Shown piece by piece: positions 16,514 through 25,253 of a DNA stretch of 64,000 bases. This DNA comes from Chryseobacterium candidae (GTDB lineage Bacteria; Bacteroidota; Bacteroidia; Flavobacteriales; Weeksellaceae), in assembly GCF_004916905.1 (NCBI RefSeq), contig NZ_SDLV01000025.1:305145-369144 (forward strand). The letters run 5' to 3'. The notes below the pieces were generated by a model, which saw nothing but the letters and a program-made list of their open reading frames with translations, was not told where the DNA came from and searched no databases. How positions within the stretch are numbered: the first letter of the stretch is position 1; every line of letters begins with the position of its first letter. Position numbers and translations under genes: made by a program.

Positions 16514-19444
16514 ATGAAAAAACAATTAACGCTGATTGGAATGCTCCTTATTTCGGGTATTTCTTTCGCACAGACTGACCGTCTTTGGTCTGAAGGTTCA
16601 AAAAAAACTTCATCAGAGATTTTTGAAAACAAAACCAGCATCAGCAATCCTAAGGTATACAACCTGGATATCAACGGATTGAAAAACATCCTGGCAAAAG
16701 CTCCCAAAAGACTGGCTGCAGGCGAAAAATCAGAACTCATTATCTCTTTTCCGAATTCTGAAGGCAGAATGGAAAATTTTAAAGTGAGGGAGAATTCCAA
16801 TTTTGCCCCTGAGCTGGCAGCAAAATATCCGGATATCAAATCCTATGTAGGACAAGGTCTGGATGATCCTAATTCCACAGTCTATTTCAGTGTTTCCCCA
16901 CTAGGGCTGTCTTCTATGGAAATTTATGGTGATAAATCAGCTGTTTTCATCGAACCTTACACCAAAGATCTTTCTTCTTATGTAGTATACAGAAAGTCTG
17001 ACAAAAAAGATGATCTTAATAAGTTTGAATGTACCGTGGTGGATGCCGCACAGAAAGGAGTTTCCAATTCCGCTCTTGCAGCAAGGCCTAATGCTGATGA
17101 TGCCAAACTGAGAACATTCAGACTCGCACTGTCCTGCACAGGAGAATATACCACTTATTTCGGAGGAACAAAAGCTCAGGCTTTAGCTGCAATGAATACC
17201 ACCATGACCCGTGTAAATGGTGTATTTGAAAAAGACTTCGCAGCAAGAATGGTTCTTATCGCCAACAATGATGCTGTCATCTACACCAATGCTTCTACAG
17301 ACCCTTATTCCGCAGCTTCAGGAATGAGCAGCTGGAATTCTCAGCTGCAAAGCACTTTAACATCTGTAATTGGGGAGGCTAATTATGACATCGGTCACTT
17401 ATTCGGAGCTTCAGGAGGTGGAGGAAATGCCGGCTGTATCGGCTGTATTTGTACAAATGGTTCAAAAGGAAGCGGATACACTTCTCCGGCAGATGCCATT
17501 CCTTCAGGAGACAATTTCGATATCGACTACGTGGCTCACGAAATGGGACATCAATTTGGTGGAAACCACACATTCTCTATGAACAATGAAGGAACAGGTG
17601 CCAATATGGAACCGGGCTCAGGATCAACAATTATGGGATATGCAGGAATTACCAGCCAGGATATTCAACCGCATTCCGATGCATTTTTCCATGCAATAAG
17701 TATCCAGCAGATCACCAATAATATTAAAGCTAAAACCTGCTCTGTTAATACCAACACCGGAAATACAATTCCTACAGCTAATGCAGGATTGGATTATACC
17801 ATTCCAAAAGGAACTCCATTCGTACTGACAGGAACAGGAACGGATGCAGACGGAGATTCTTTAACCTATATCTGGGAACAAATGGACAATGCTTCTTCTT
17901 CCCAAACTGGAGCAAGTTCAGCCGCAAGCGCTACAAAAGCTTCAGGACCAAACTTCAGATCATGGACTCCAACCACTTCTCCGGCAAGATATTTCCCGAG
18001 AATGGCTTCAGTTCTGGCAGGAGCAACCACTACTGCAGGTTCTGAAATCACTGTAGAGGCGCTTTCTTCCGTTGCCAGAACATTAAACTTCAGATTTACC
18101 GTTCGCGATAACAAAGCAGGAGGCTCAGGAAATAATTCCGATGATGCTGTTATCACTGTTAACGGAACTGCAGGACCATTCAATATCACTTCACAGAATT
18201 CTGCAACAACCTACGCTGGAGGAAGTTCTCAAACAGTAACATGGAATGTGGCAGGAACTACAGCCAACGGAGTAAACACAGCCAATGTTGATATCCTTTG
18301 GTCAACAGACAATGGAAATACATGGACTACCCTATTGGCAGGAACTCCAAATGATGGTTCACAGGCAGTAACCATTCCTAATGCCAATACAACAACAGGA
18401 AGAATTATGGTAAAAGGATCAAACCATATTTTCTTTGATGTTAACAATGCTAACATCTCTGTAAATGCAGGTTCCGGAACTCCTGACACTGTTGCACCTA
18501 CAGCTCCTACCCTTGCTGCCTCAGGAACTACTGCTACCACAACAAATCTTTCATGGTCAGGGGCTACAGATAACGTAGGAGTTACAGGATATGACGTTTA
18601 CCAGGGAGCTTCACTAATTGGTTCTACAGCTTCTACTACGTATACTGTAACAGGACTTACTCCTGCTACTACATATTCTTTCTCTGTTAAAGCAAAAGAT
18701 GCAGCAGGAAACGCTTCTGTTTCCAGCAACACCGTAAGTGTTACAACTCTTTCAGGCGGAACTGTTACTTATTGTTCTTCTTCAGCATCGAATACTGCGG
18801 ATGAAAGAATTGGAAATGTAAAATTCGGTTCTATTAACAATACATCTACAGGAACTGCAGGTTACGAAAACTTCACTTCAGTTTCTACCAATGTTACCAG
18901 AGGAAACGCTTATACAATTTCAATTACTCCGGTGTGGACTTCTACAAAATATAGCGAAGCCTACGCAGTGTATATAGATTACAACGGAGATGGTGACTTC
19001 ACAGACAGCGGCGAACTGGCATGGACAAAAGCAGGTTCTACAACCAGCCCGGTTACCGGATCTATCACCATTCCATCTACAGCTACGGTTGGGTCTACAA
19101 GAATGAGAGTAATGATGAAATACAGCTCAATCCCTACTTCTTCTTGTGAAGCCTTTACTTACGGACAGGTAGAAGACTATACTCTTAATATTGTTTCTTC
19201 AGGAAAAGGAGATCTTCAGAATACAAAAGATCTGATCACAGATGTGAAGCTTTACCCAAACCCTGTGAGAGATATACTTAATATTTCCAATACAACTTCA
19301 GAAGATTATAAGATCTTCGATATGGGTGGAAAACTAATTGACTCAGGAAAGCTTCAAAGAGGTTCTGTAAACGTAAGCAATCTTATTAAAGGTGCTTATA
19401 TGATTCAAATTGGAGAATCTTCTAAGAGATTTATTAAAAATTAG
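16514..19444 (+). CDS. Large secreted reprolysin-like zinc metalloprotease with T9SS tail
   Basis: This 976-residue protein has a signal peptide (MKKQLTLIGMLLISGISFAQ) and a ~180-residue prodomain. A metzincin-type catalytic domain carries the zinc motif HEMGHQFGGNH with His342 as first ligand. PGSGSTIMGYAG downstream supplies the Met-turn. Further modules are a PKD/Ig-like region (~415-660), a fibronectin type III domain (~665-745), a GEVED-type domain (YIDYNGDGDFTDSGE ... GQVEDYTLNI, ~750-895) and a C-terminal sorting tail (LYPNPVRDILNI ... GAYMIQIG). It is probably an extracellular protease. It stands alone, with a perfect terminator downstream. Confidence 0.93.
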   Translation: MKKQLTLIGMLLISGISFAQTDRLWSEGSKKTSSEIFENKTSISNPKVYNLDINGLKNILAKAPKRLAAGEKSELIISFPNSEGRMENFKVRENSNFAPELAAKYPDIKSYVGQGLDDPNSTVYFSVSPLGLSSMEIYGDKSAVFIEPYTKDLSSYVVYRKSDKKDDLNKFECTVVDAAQKGVSNSALAARPNADDAKLRTFRLALSCTGEYTTYFGGTKAQALAAMNTTMTRVNGVFEKDFAARMVLIANNDAVIYTNASTDPYSAASGMSSWNSQLQSTLTSVIGEANYDIGHLFGASGGGGNAGCIGCICTNGSKGSGYTSPADAIPSGDNFDIDYVAHEMGHQFGGNHTFSMNNEGTGANMEPGSGSTIMGYAGITSQDIQPHSDAFFHAISIQQITNNIKAKTCSVNTNTGNTIPTANAGLDYTIPKGTPFVLTGTGTDADGDSLTYIWEQMDNASSSQTGASSAASATKASGPNFRSWTPTTSPARYFPRMASVLAGATTTAGSEITVEALSSVARTLNFRFTVRDNKAGGSGNNSDDAVITVNGTAGPFNITSQNSATTYAGGSSQTVTWNVAGTTANGVNTANVDILWSTDNGNTWTTLLAGTPNDGSQAVTIPNANTTTGRIMVKGSNHIFFDVNNANISVNAGSGTPDTVAPTAPTLAASGTTATTTNLSWSGATDNVGVTGYDVYQGASLIGSTASTTYTVTGLTPATTYSFSVKAKDAAGNASVSSNTVSVTTLSGGTVTYCSSSASNTADERIGNVKFGSINNTSTGTAGYENFTSVSTNVTRGNAYTISITPVWTSTKYSEAYAVYIDYNGDGDFTDSGELAWTKAGSTTSPVTGSITIPSTATVGSTRMRVMMKYSSIPTSSCEAFTYGQVEDYTLNIVSSGKGDLQNTKDLITDVKLYPNPVRDILNISNTTSEDYKIFDMGGKLIDSGKLQRGSVNVSNLIKGAYMIQIGESSKRFIKN

Positions 19445-19931
19445 TAACTAATAAACTTTTTAAAATTAAACGATGTGAAAAACCGTTCTGCACAGAACGG
19501 TTTTTCTTTATTTAAAGTTTTATATAAAATTTTCAAAAACCTCTTTATTAATAAAATTAATTTCAAAATAATAATTTATTTTAGAGAAAATAACTAGTAT
19601 TTAAGTTTTTTGATTTAAATTTATCGCATAACAATATTTTATTGTACCGTTTGCCCAGATTGTATTTAAGGGAGCTCCAGATCGTTTTTTAACGTCTGAT
19701 GCTGTTGCTTCTTTTGAGTTTATTTTGGCGTACATCGGTATTTCAATAATTTACGGTCAAAAATCACATTATTAATCCAGATTCCAGTCCTTAAAACTCC
19801 TGCTAAAGACCGGAAAAACATCAGCAATACTCATTTCAGTATTTTACTTAAGATGTTTATCGGGAAAAAGATGTTTCAAAAAGGTACCCTTCAAATACCC
19901 TTATAATTTTAAAACAATTTAAAATTTTTAT
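19445..19931. other. Intergenic region before the TNT-like gene
   Basis: It contains the metalloprotease terminator at 19478-19505. The rest is AT-rich. A 44-codon minus-strand frame at 19601-19735 (MYAKINSKEATASDVKKRSG) lacks supporting features. No clear promoter motif for the downstream gene is seen. Confidence 0.5.
19478..19505 (+). terminator. Terminator after the metalloprotease
   Basis: A perfect 13-bp stem AAAAACCGTTCTG / CAGAACGGTTTTT with a 2-nt minimal loop. Confidence 0.8.
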
Positions 19932-20645
19932 ATGAAACATTTATTTAAGTACCTCTTTTTTTTAGCTATTACTTCGTTCTCGGTTGCCTGTAATTCAGAC
20001 AGAGATGATGAACCAGACACCAATCCTGATGTCGTCACTGTATTTTATAAAAATGCGGATGAACTGGCTGTAACTTATGACGCTAATAATTCGGTAAGTC
20101 AAGCAGTCAGAAATCAAGCTTATGACTTATACAAAAGGGGAAAATGGAGTGAATTGGAATCCCTTTTTAAGGCTAATAATTTAAATGGAGGCTGGCCGCC
20201 TGCCAACGGAGGTTACAATATCGTTGATGATGTTCCTTTACAGGTTGGACAAAAGTTCGACAGATACAGCGGAGCTGTCGGCAGTTATAACGGAACCGGA
20301 GTTCCGACACTGGGAGGAAGTTTCACCAGTCCTATCATTAACGGATACACATATACCTTTACACAAAGAGCTTTAAATCAGCCTGAAGACAAGTACGATT
20401 TTTATTATGAAATTGATGTTTTGAATAATTCCATGCAGTTTAAAACACAGACAGCAGACATTATTCCTTGGTTCAGCCAGGCAGGAAAAGGAAAACAAAC
20501 TATGTGGAAAATCCCAATTGATATCAATACAGGATACCAGAAAACATGGAATAAGCTGGCAGAAGAAGGTTATATTAAAATTACCATTAAAAAAAGTCCC
20601 AGCGGAAAATATCCTAACTTAGTAGGCGCGGTTATCCAGCCATAA
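19932..20645 (+). CDS. Lipoprotein with TNT-like (NAD+ glycohydrolase toxin) domain
   Basis: This 237-residue protein has a lipoprotein signal with lipobox SVAC and Cys20. The following NSDRDDE is acidic like the surface-export signals of flavobacterial lipoproteins. The C-terminal ~150 residues show the landmarks of the tuberculosis necrotizing toxin fold in order: WPP (88-90), GQKFDRY (Arg111), QRAL (Arg146), YYEIDV, IIPWFSQAGKGKQ (Trp180, Phe181, Gln189) and a final EEGYIKI. These correspond to the Arg/Arg/Gln active-site residues described for TNT, which hydrolyses NAD(P)+. Activity is inferred, not shown. The N-terminal ~80 residues are unrecognised. A zinc-ribbon-like gene begins 10 nt downstream and is a candidate antidote. 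Confidence 0.78.
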   Translation: MKHLFKYLFFLAITSFSVACNSDRDDEPDTNPDVVTVFYKNADELAVTYDANNSVSQAVRNQAYDLYKRGKWSELESLFKANNLNGGWPPANGGYNIVDDVPLQVGQKFDRYSGAVGSYNGTGVPTLGGSFTSPIINGYTYTFTQRALNQPEDKYDFYYEIDVLNNSMQFKTQTADIIPWFSQAGKGKQTMWKIPIDINTGYQKTWNKLAEEGYIKITIKKSPSGKYPNLVGAVIQP

Positions 20646-20655
20646 ATTAACTCAG

Positions 20656-21066
20656 ATGTACTCAATATCAGAAAAAATAAACATTACCGGAAAAGCTTAT
20701 GTTGAAAAAAGTTCCTTTATCAATGACGAGGCACTCCCATCAGCAGCAGCAATTTTCACCTGCTCTCATTGCGGAAACAAAAATACAATTACAATAGCTC
20801 CTTACGAATCAGGATTTCCTGTTCTGCAATTATATCATGAAGATAAGGTGTTACCTAAAAGTGAATTGCTAAAACATGGAATGGTCAGCGAAACCTCTCA
20901 AAGAATGTTTCATTTCGGCGAATTGACCGTTAATGATCTGCCAACATTATACTTTGGTACCCATTGCACTTCCTGTCAATCAAAATATATAGCCATATTC
21001 AGCTATGGGGAAAAGCAGCCCGGATTGATGATACTGACCATTTCCGGAGTGTGGAAATATGAGTAA
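20656..21066 (+). CDS. Small zinc-ribbon-like protein, candidate partner of the TNT-like lipoprotein
   Basis: This 136-residue protein has no signal peptide and is predicted to be cytosolic. Two CxxC pairs, CSHC (36-39) and CTSC (104-107), are ~65 residues apart and could form one zinc site. No family was recognised. It starts 10 nt after the toxin-like gene and ends before a terminator, so the two form a bicistron. By analogy with polymorphic-toxin loci it could be an immunity protein, and its cytosolic location would suit a toxin acting on NAD+. Alternatively it is unrelated and merely adjacent. Confidence 0.6.
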   Translation: MYSISEKINITGKAYVEKSSFINDEALPSAAAIFTCSHCGNKNTITIAPYESGFPVLQLYHEDKVLPKSELLKHGMVSETSQRMFHFGELTVNDLPTLYFGTHCTSCQSKYIAIFSYGEKQPGLMILTISGVWKYE

Positions 21067-21093
21067 TTAAAAATATACCCAAAGATTCATCAC

Positions 21094-21121
21094 AAAACCA
21101 CAATTTTCAAGTTGTGGTTTT
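21094..21121 (+). terminator. Terminator after the TNT-like bicistron
   Basis: AAAACCACAA / TTGTGGTTTT is a perfect 10-bp stem. Confidence 0.7.
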
Positions 21122-21142
21122 TGATTTCTATGGATTAAATTT

Positions 21143-21232
21143 TTCCCACAGACAAGGTAGATTTTCACAGATGTTTGGGTTTAAATAATTTTATTCTGAA
21201 AATGAAATGCTGCAATTTATTATCTGTGATAC
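21143..21232. repeat. Possible interspersed-repeat remnant
   Basis: This gap contains CCCACAGACAAGGTAGATTT, then TTCACAGATG and further on ATCTGTGATA, so an arm CACAGAT recurs inverted. It resembles the inverted-repeat gap elements near leu and his, but is degenerate. Confidence 0.3.
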
Positions 21233-21308
21233 TGTAATCATTATATGCTCTCTTCCTCTTTATTCATAGATTTCTCCCTGTACATTTCACATTTTACAAA
21301 TCCTTTTC

Positions 21309-21316
21309 TATCTTTG
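21309..21316 (+). promoter_or_regulatory. -7 promoter motif for the MazG-like gene
   Basis: TATCTTTG lies 18 bp upstream of the ATG at 21335 and excludes the longer reading frame starting at 21245. Confidence 0.6.
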
Positions 21317-21334
21317 TGGGAAATAAAAAAATTC

Positions 21335-21802
21335 ATGGATAAAATTGATAGTCTGAACCAAGTAGCAGAATTCCATACTACTTTCAAAGCCCCTATTTTA
21401 GATACCCCACAAATTCCTTCTCCTGAAAGATGCAGTCTGAGAGTAGAGCTTTTACAGGAAGAATTAAACGAACTGAAGCAAGCGATTGCAGATAATAATA
21501 TCGTAGAAATTGCAGATGCATTATGTGATCTTCAGTATGTTTTGAGTGGTGCTGTACTAGAATTCGGACTTGGCAACAAATTTGTAGAACTATTCAACGA
21601 AGTTCAGCGCTCCAATATGTCAAAAGCATGTGATAATGAAGAGCAGGCAAAGGAAACCGTAGAATTTTACAATGAAAAGGGAGTAGAATCTTTTTATGAA
21701 AAATCCGGAGAAAAATTCAATGTTTACAGACAGGCAGATCATAAAGTATTAAAAAACAAATACTACTCTCCTGCTGATTTAAAATCAATTATCGAAAAAT
21801 AA
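21335..21802 (+). CDS. MazG-like nucleoside triphosphate pyrophosphohydrolase family protein
   Basis: This 155-residue all-alpha NTP pyrophosphohydrolase-type protein has the metal-binding pattern ELLQEELNEL (E-E-x2-E) followed by EIADALCDLQYV (E-x2-D). The family removes pyrophosphate from (often non-canonical) NTPs or from phosphoribosyl-ATP. The his operon has its own HisE domain, so this is more likely a housekeeping enzyme. The start at MDKIDSLNQ follows from the promoter motif just upstream. Three further genes follow closely (gaps 3 and 3 nt), suggesting an operon to 22978. Confidence 0.8.
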   Translation: MDKIDSLNQVAEFHTTFKAPILDTPQIPSPERCSLRVELLQEELNELKQAIADNNIVEIADALCDLQYVLSGAVLEFGLGNKFVELFNEVQRSNMSKACDNEEQAKETVEFYNEKGVESFYEKSGEKFNVYRQADHKVLKNKYYSPADLKSIIEK

Positions 21803-21805
21803 AAT

Positions 21806-22369
21806 ATGAAAAAATTTATTACCAATATTGTTGCCTTTTCAAGCTTGTTTTTGGCTGCACAACAGGTTACTGCACAAAAAGTTGTGGTAAACCGTGAAGT
21901 TGAAACTCAGAATGAAGGCAAAATGCTTTTAGGAAACCAGTTGAAAGAGCAGTTTTTGAAAGCTCCTTATGCAGATTGGTATGTGAAAGAACATGATGAG
22001 TATGTTCTTGACCAAAAAGCAGTCAGTGATTTAAAAAAAGAAAAAATCGGAACTTATGATATTATTGTTTTCATAGGAACCTGGTGTGAAGACAGCCACA
22101 GAGATTTTCCAAGACTGATGAAAATATTGGAAGCCGTGAGTTATCCGGACAGTAAATTGAATATTATTGCTGTTAACCGTAAGAAAGAGTCTCCTACCGG
22201 AGATGAAAGTCTTTACAATCTTCAGAAAGTTCCTACCATTATCCTGAAAAGATATGGAAAAGAAGTAGGCAGAATTATCGAAATGCCTACTACAGGATAT
22301 ATTGAAAGGGATTTGGTTCAAATTCTGAAAAAGAACGATTCGTCTGTTATCAAAGAAATTTTTAAATAG
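21806..22369 (+). CDS. Secreted thioredoxin-like protein
   Basis: This 187-residue protein has a signal peptide ending near QQVTAQ and a thioredoxin-fold core. The active-site region is FIGTWCEDSHRDFPRL, so the usual CxxC is WCEDS with only the first Cys. The cis-Pro loop is KVPTIIL. With one cysteine it may act as a monothiol reductase, isomerase or chaperone in the periplasm, rather than a classical disulfide reductase. The gene lies in a tight cluster with the MazG-like and DUF4230 genes. Confidence 0.82.
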   Translation: MKKFITNIVAFSSLFLAAQQVTAQKVVVNREVETQNEGKMLLGNQLKEQFLKAPYADWYVKEHDEYVLDQKAVSDLKKEKIGTYDIIVFIGTWCEDSHRDFPRLMKILEAVSYPDSKLNIIAVNRKKESPTGDESLYNLQKVPTIILKRYGKEVGRIIEMPTTGYIERDLVQILKKNDSSVIKEIFK

Positions 22370-22372
22370 ATT

Positions 22373-22978
22373 TTGAGAAATCATAGAACAATATTATCCT
22401 TTGCAGCGGGTGCCGGCGCGATGGTGCTGCTGTTTTTTGGTCTGAAATCCTGCCTGAATCTTGGAAGTAAAACTGAAAAATCAGATTATTATATTCTGAC
22501 CAATCAAATTTCCAAGATGAATAAAATGGTGGTGATGGAACAGAATACATCCAGCATGCAGAAAACCAAAATGGGTTATGAGGTTTTTGGGAAAGAAGTT
22601 TCCAGCAACAGCATCATTACGTATACAAAGACTAATGCACAGGTTTCTTATGATCTCAACAAAATGAAGATCGAAGTAGATTCCATCAACAAAAAGCTTA
22701 TTATTACTGAGCTTCCTGATGCTGAGATAAGAATAACTCCAAGCGTTGAGATCCAGTCTTTGGACGATTCTTTCTTTAACAGAATCTCGGAAAAAGATAT
22801 TAAAAGTGTTACTCAAAAAGCTAAGGAAACAGCAGAAAAATCAATTGACCAGAATCAGCTGAGAACCGAAGGCCGCAAACAGCTGATGGAAAATCTGAAT
22901 AATGTTTTTGTTCTGGCAAAGGCTTTAAATTATGAAATAGAAGACAAAACCGGAAAAATTGGTATTCTGGGACTTTAG
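22373..22978 (+). CDS. DUF4230 membrane-anchored protein
   Basis: This 201-residue protein has a single N-terminal membrane segment (residues ~8-26) followed by a periplasmic domain matching my memory of DUF4230 (YDLNKMKIEVDSINKKLIITELPDAEIRI). The start is the TTG at 22373, 3 nt after the preceding stop. The first ATG (22421) would cut into the membrane helix, so TTG is preferred. The function is unknown. It is the last gene of the cluster. Confidence 0.75.
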   Translation: MRNHRTILSFAAGAGAMVLLFFGLKSCLNLGSKTEKSDYYILTNQISKMNKMVVMEQNTSSMQKTKMGYEVFGKEVSSNSIITYTKTNAQVSYDLNKMKIEVDSINKKLIITELPDAEIRITPSVEIQSLDDSFFNRISEKDIKSVTQKAKETAEKSIDQNQLRTEGRKQLMENLNNVFVLAKALNYEIEDKTGKIGILGL

Positions 22979-22995
22979 AAGAAAATATTTCTGTT

Positions 22996-23011
22996 TGGCA
23001 AACCCTTTGAA
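22996..23011 (+). promoter_or_regulatory. Sigma-54-like -24/-12 promoter for the small disordered protein
   Basis: TGGCAAACCCTTTGAA has the same -24/-12 form as the sites in the outer-membrane array. It lies 39 bp upstream of the ATG at 23051. Confidence 0.55.
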
Positions 23012-23050
23012 TGATATGATCCATATTGTTGACATTTAAAATTCAAAATC

Positions 23051-23236
23051 ATGGATACAAAAGGAAAAAACCATAAAAAAGAATCTGCCAATACCGCAGA
23101 AACCCAAAAGCAAAATCAGGATTTCCAGAATATTCCTGCAGCATCAAAAAAGACCAATCCGCCTGATATTGATAAGGAAGATGTTCAGAAATCTTCAAAA
23201 AACCAATCAGGAAAAACGGATAATACAAAAAGATAA
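23051..23236 (+). CDS. Small Lys/Asn/Gln-rich disordered protein
   Basis: This 61-residue very hydrophilic protein (begins MDTKGKNHKKESANTAETQK) has no hydrophobic core, no Cys and no signal peptide, and is probably intrinsically disordered. It matches no family I recognise. Support for its being a real gene comes from a sigma-54-like promoter at proper distance upstream and a terminator downstream. A stress-related role would be a guess. Confidence 0.6.
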   Translation: MDTKGKNHKKESANTAETQKQNQDFQNIPAASKKTNPPDIDKEDVQKSSKNQSGKTDNTKR

Positions 23237-23273
23237 AAAAGCTCTTAGGGCTTTATTTATAATGAAAAACGAA

Positions 23274-23301
23274 AAGTTCCGCCTCGTATGAGGCGGAACT
23301 T
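23274..23301. terminator. Bidirectional terminator between the small protein gene and leuB
   Basis: A perfect 12-bp stem AAGTTCCGCCTC / GAGGCGGAACTT with a 4-nt loop lies between convergent genes. Confidence 0.85.
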
Positions 23302-23333
23302 CTCTTTCTAACTATCTAACTAAACATTTGTTT

Positions 23334-24458
23334 CTATACAATGGTGGATTTTCCGATCTTGATATTTTCAAAATTGTAATAGGACTTTTCGGAATATCTG
23401 ATATGATCAGCAATAAAGCTACCCACTTCACTTGTGGAGTAATACTGCTTGGTATTAAGATCAATTGTTACATACTTATTCTCAATAGCATGTTCTACAG
23501 ACTGTCTTAATTTATCTGCTGCATTCTGTAAGTTAAGATGATCCAGCATCATGGCAACGCTTAAAATAGATGCAACAGGATTGGCAATTCCTTTTCCTTT
23601 TGCCTGTGGATAAGACCCATGAATAGGCTCAAACAAAGCATTTTTCTCTCCTACTGAAGCAGAAGGCAATAATCCGATAGAACCTCCTATTACACTTGCT
23701 TCATCAGAAATAATATCACCAAACATATTTTCCGTTACAATAACATCAAAATGCTTAGGATTAAGAATCAGCTGCATGGCTGCATTGTCTACAAACATAT
23801 AATCAAGCTGTACATCAGGATATTCCGGTGCAATTTCCTGGCAGGTCTTTCTCCACAATCTTGAGGTATCCAGAACATTGGCTTTATCAATAAGGGTAAG
23901 CTTTTTCTTTCTTTTCTGAGCTTCCTGGAATGCCATGTGTGCAATCGGAATAATATCTTCGCGGCTATATTTGCAGACATCATAAGCGTAGTTACCTTCC
24001 GGATCTGTAAATTTTTCACCAAAATAGATCCCGCTCACCAGTTCTCTGAAAATCTGGATATCGGCACCCTCAATAAATTCTCTTTTGAGCGGACTCTTAT
24101 CAATCAGAGACGCATAGGTTTTCAAGGGACGGATATTGGCAAACAATCCTAACTCCTTACGAAGTCTTAATAATCCCTGTTCAGGTCTTACTTTCGCTTC
24201 CGGATTATTATCAAAAACCGGATCGCCTATAGCTCCGAAAAGTACTGCATCAGACTCTTTACAGATTTTCAGTGTTTCTTCAGGCAAAGGATTTCCTGTT
24301 TTAAAAATAGCCTCTGCACCAATTAATCCATAATCAAAATGGAATTTATATTGAAAAACTTCAGCAATAACATCTAATATTTTAATGCTTTCACTGATGA
24401 TTTCCGGGCCAATCCCATCTCCGGGAAGAACCGCGATTTTAAAATAATTGTCGCTCAT
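23334..24458 (-). CDS. leuB: 3-isopropylmalate dehydrogenase
   Basis: This enzyme oxidatively decarboxylates 3-isopropylmalate with NAD+ in leucine synthesis. The 374 residues carry [12 protein letters not shown] at the N-terminus, the substrate-binding [21 protein letters not shown], the metal-binding region [15 protein letters not shown] and the NAD loop [18 protein letters not shown]. It is the last gene of leuA-leuC-leuD-leuB. Its start overlaps the 3' end of leuD by 20 nt, which indicates translational coupling. Confidence 0.96.
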   Translation of the reverse strand: MSDNYFKIAVLPGDGIGPEIISESIKILDVIAEVFQYKFHFDYGLIGAEAIFKTGNPLPEETLKICKESDAVLFGAIGDPVFDNNPEAKVRPEQGLLRLRKELGLFANIRPLKTYASLIDKSPLKREFIEGADIQIFRELVSGIYFGEKFTDPEGNYAYDVCKYSREDIIPIAHMAFQEAQKRKKKLTLIDKANVLDTSRLWRKTCQEIAPEYPDVQLDYMFVDNAAMQLILNPKHFDVIVTENMFGDIISDEASVIGGSIGLLPSASVGEKNALFEPIHGSYPQAKGKGIANPVASILSVAMMLDHLNLQNAADKLRQSVEHAIENKYVTIDLNTKQYYSTSEVGSFIADHIRYSEKSYYNFENIKIGKSTIV

Positions 24459-25047
24459 TTGCTTTTTGTGTTTTTAATTCAAATTCTGTGATGGTCTGCT
24501 TTCTGCTGATTAAAAAATCAATATCATCGTAGCCGTTCAGCAGGCATATTTTTTTATAGGAATCAAGTTCAAAGGTTTCCGTGGTATCTTTAAAGCTGAC
24601 AGACTGCAGCTCTACATCAATGGCAATTTCATTATCAGGATTTTCATTAATTCCTTCAAGGATTTCTTTTAAAAATTCTTCTGAAACTTTTACAGGAAGA
24701 AGCCCGTTATTCAGGGCATTTCCTTTAAAGATATCTGCAAAATAACTTGAAATAATTACTTTGAAACCATAATCCGTCAATGCCCACGCTGCGTGTTCAC
24801 GGCTGCTTCCACAACCGAAATTATTTCCCGCCACTAAAATTTCACCCTCGAATTTTGGATTGTTTAAAACAAATTCCGGATTAGGTTCTCCCGTATGGAT
24901 ATTGAACCTCCAGTCTCTGAACAGATTTTCTCCAAAACCTTTTCTGTCTATACTTTTCAGGAATCTTGCCGGAATAATCTGGTCTGTATCTATATTTTCT
25001 GCCGGCAATGGAACTGCGCGGGATTTTAAAACAACTAATTTTTGCAT
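24439..25047 (-). CDS. leuD: 3-isopropylmalate dehydratase small subunit
   Basis: This is the swivel-domain subunit of isopropylmalate isomerase. The 202 residues start at [20 protein letters not shown]; an in-frame start 30 nt upstream adds residues not seen in the family. Visible landmarks are [31 protein letters not shown] and [10 protein letters not shown]. It pairs with LeuC to form the active aconitase-like enzyme. A ~200-bp non-coding repeat-bearing gap separates it from leuC. Confidence 0.96.
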   Translation of the reverse strand: MQKLVVLKSRAVPLPAENIDTDQIIPARFLKSIDRKGFGENLFRDWRFNIHTGEPNPEFVLNNPKFEGEILVAGNNFGCGSSREHAAWALTDYGFKVIISSYFADIFKGNALNNGLLPVKVSEEFLKEILEGINENPDNEIAIDVELQSVSFKDTTETFELDSYKKICLLNGYDDIDFLISRKQTITEFELKTQKANERQLF

Positions 25048-25066
25048 GTGTTCTACATTGTTAGAC

Positions 25067-25235
25067 TTTAACCACAAAAGTTTTTTTTACTTTATTAAAA
25101 GAATCCACATAAGAAGTTCGCATAAGAATGAAAATCAAAGATTTTCAATAAAAAGCTTAAGTGCTTTTTTCATGTAAGTAAATAATAACTTCTTCTTACA
25201 TAAGCATTGCTTTCTTTTGTGTCTTTGTGGTTAAA
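25067..25235. repeat. Inverted-repeat element in the leuC-leuD gap
   Basis: The ends are TTTAACCACAAAAG (25067-25080) and CTTTGTGGTTAAA (25223-25235), complementary over 12-13 bp. A central hairpin GAAAATC-AAA-GATTTTC lies at 25130-25146. No reading frame fits. The same hairpin design occurs in the hisD-hisG gap. Confidence 0.6.
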
Positions 25236-25253
25236 ACATAATTTAAAATACTT

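Noticed and set aside
17379..18540. Antisense frames inside the large metalloprotease gene
   Set aside because: Shadow frames created by the Thr/Ala/Ser-rich coding sequence.
19601..19735. 44-codon minus-strand frame MYAKINSKEATASDVKKRSG...
   Set aside because: No promoter, family or context support; could be a gene remnant but nothing confirms it.
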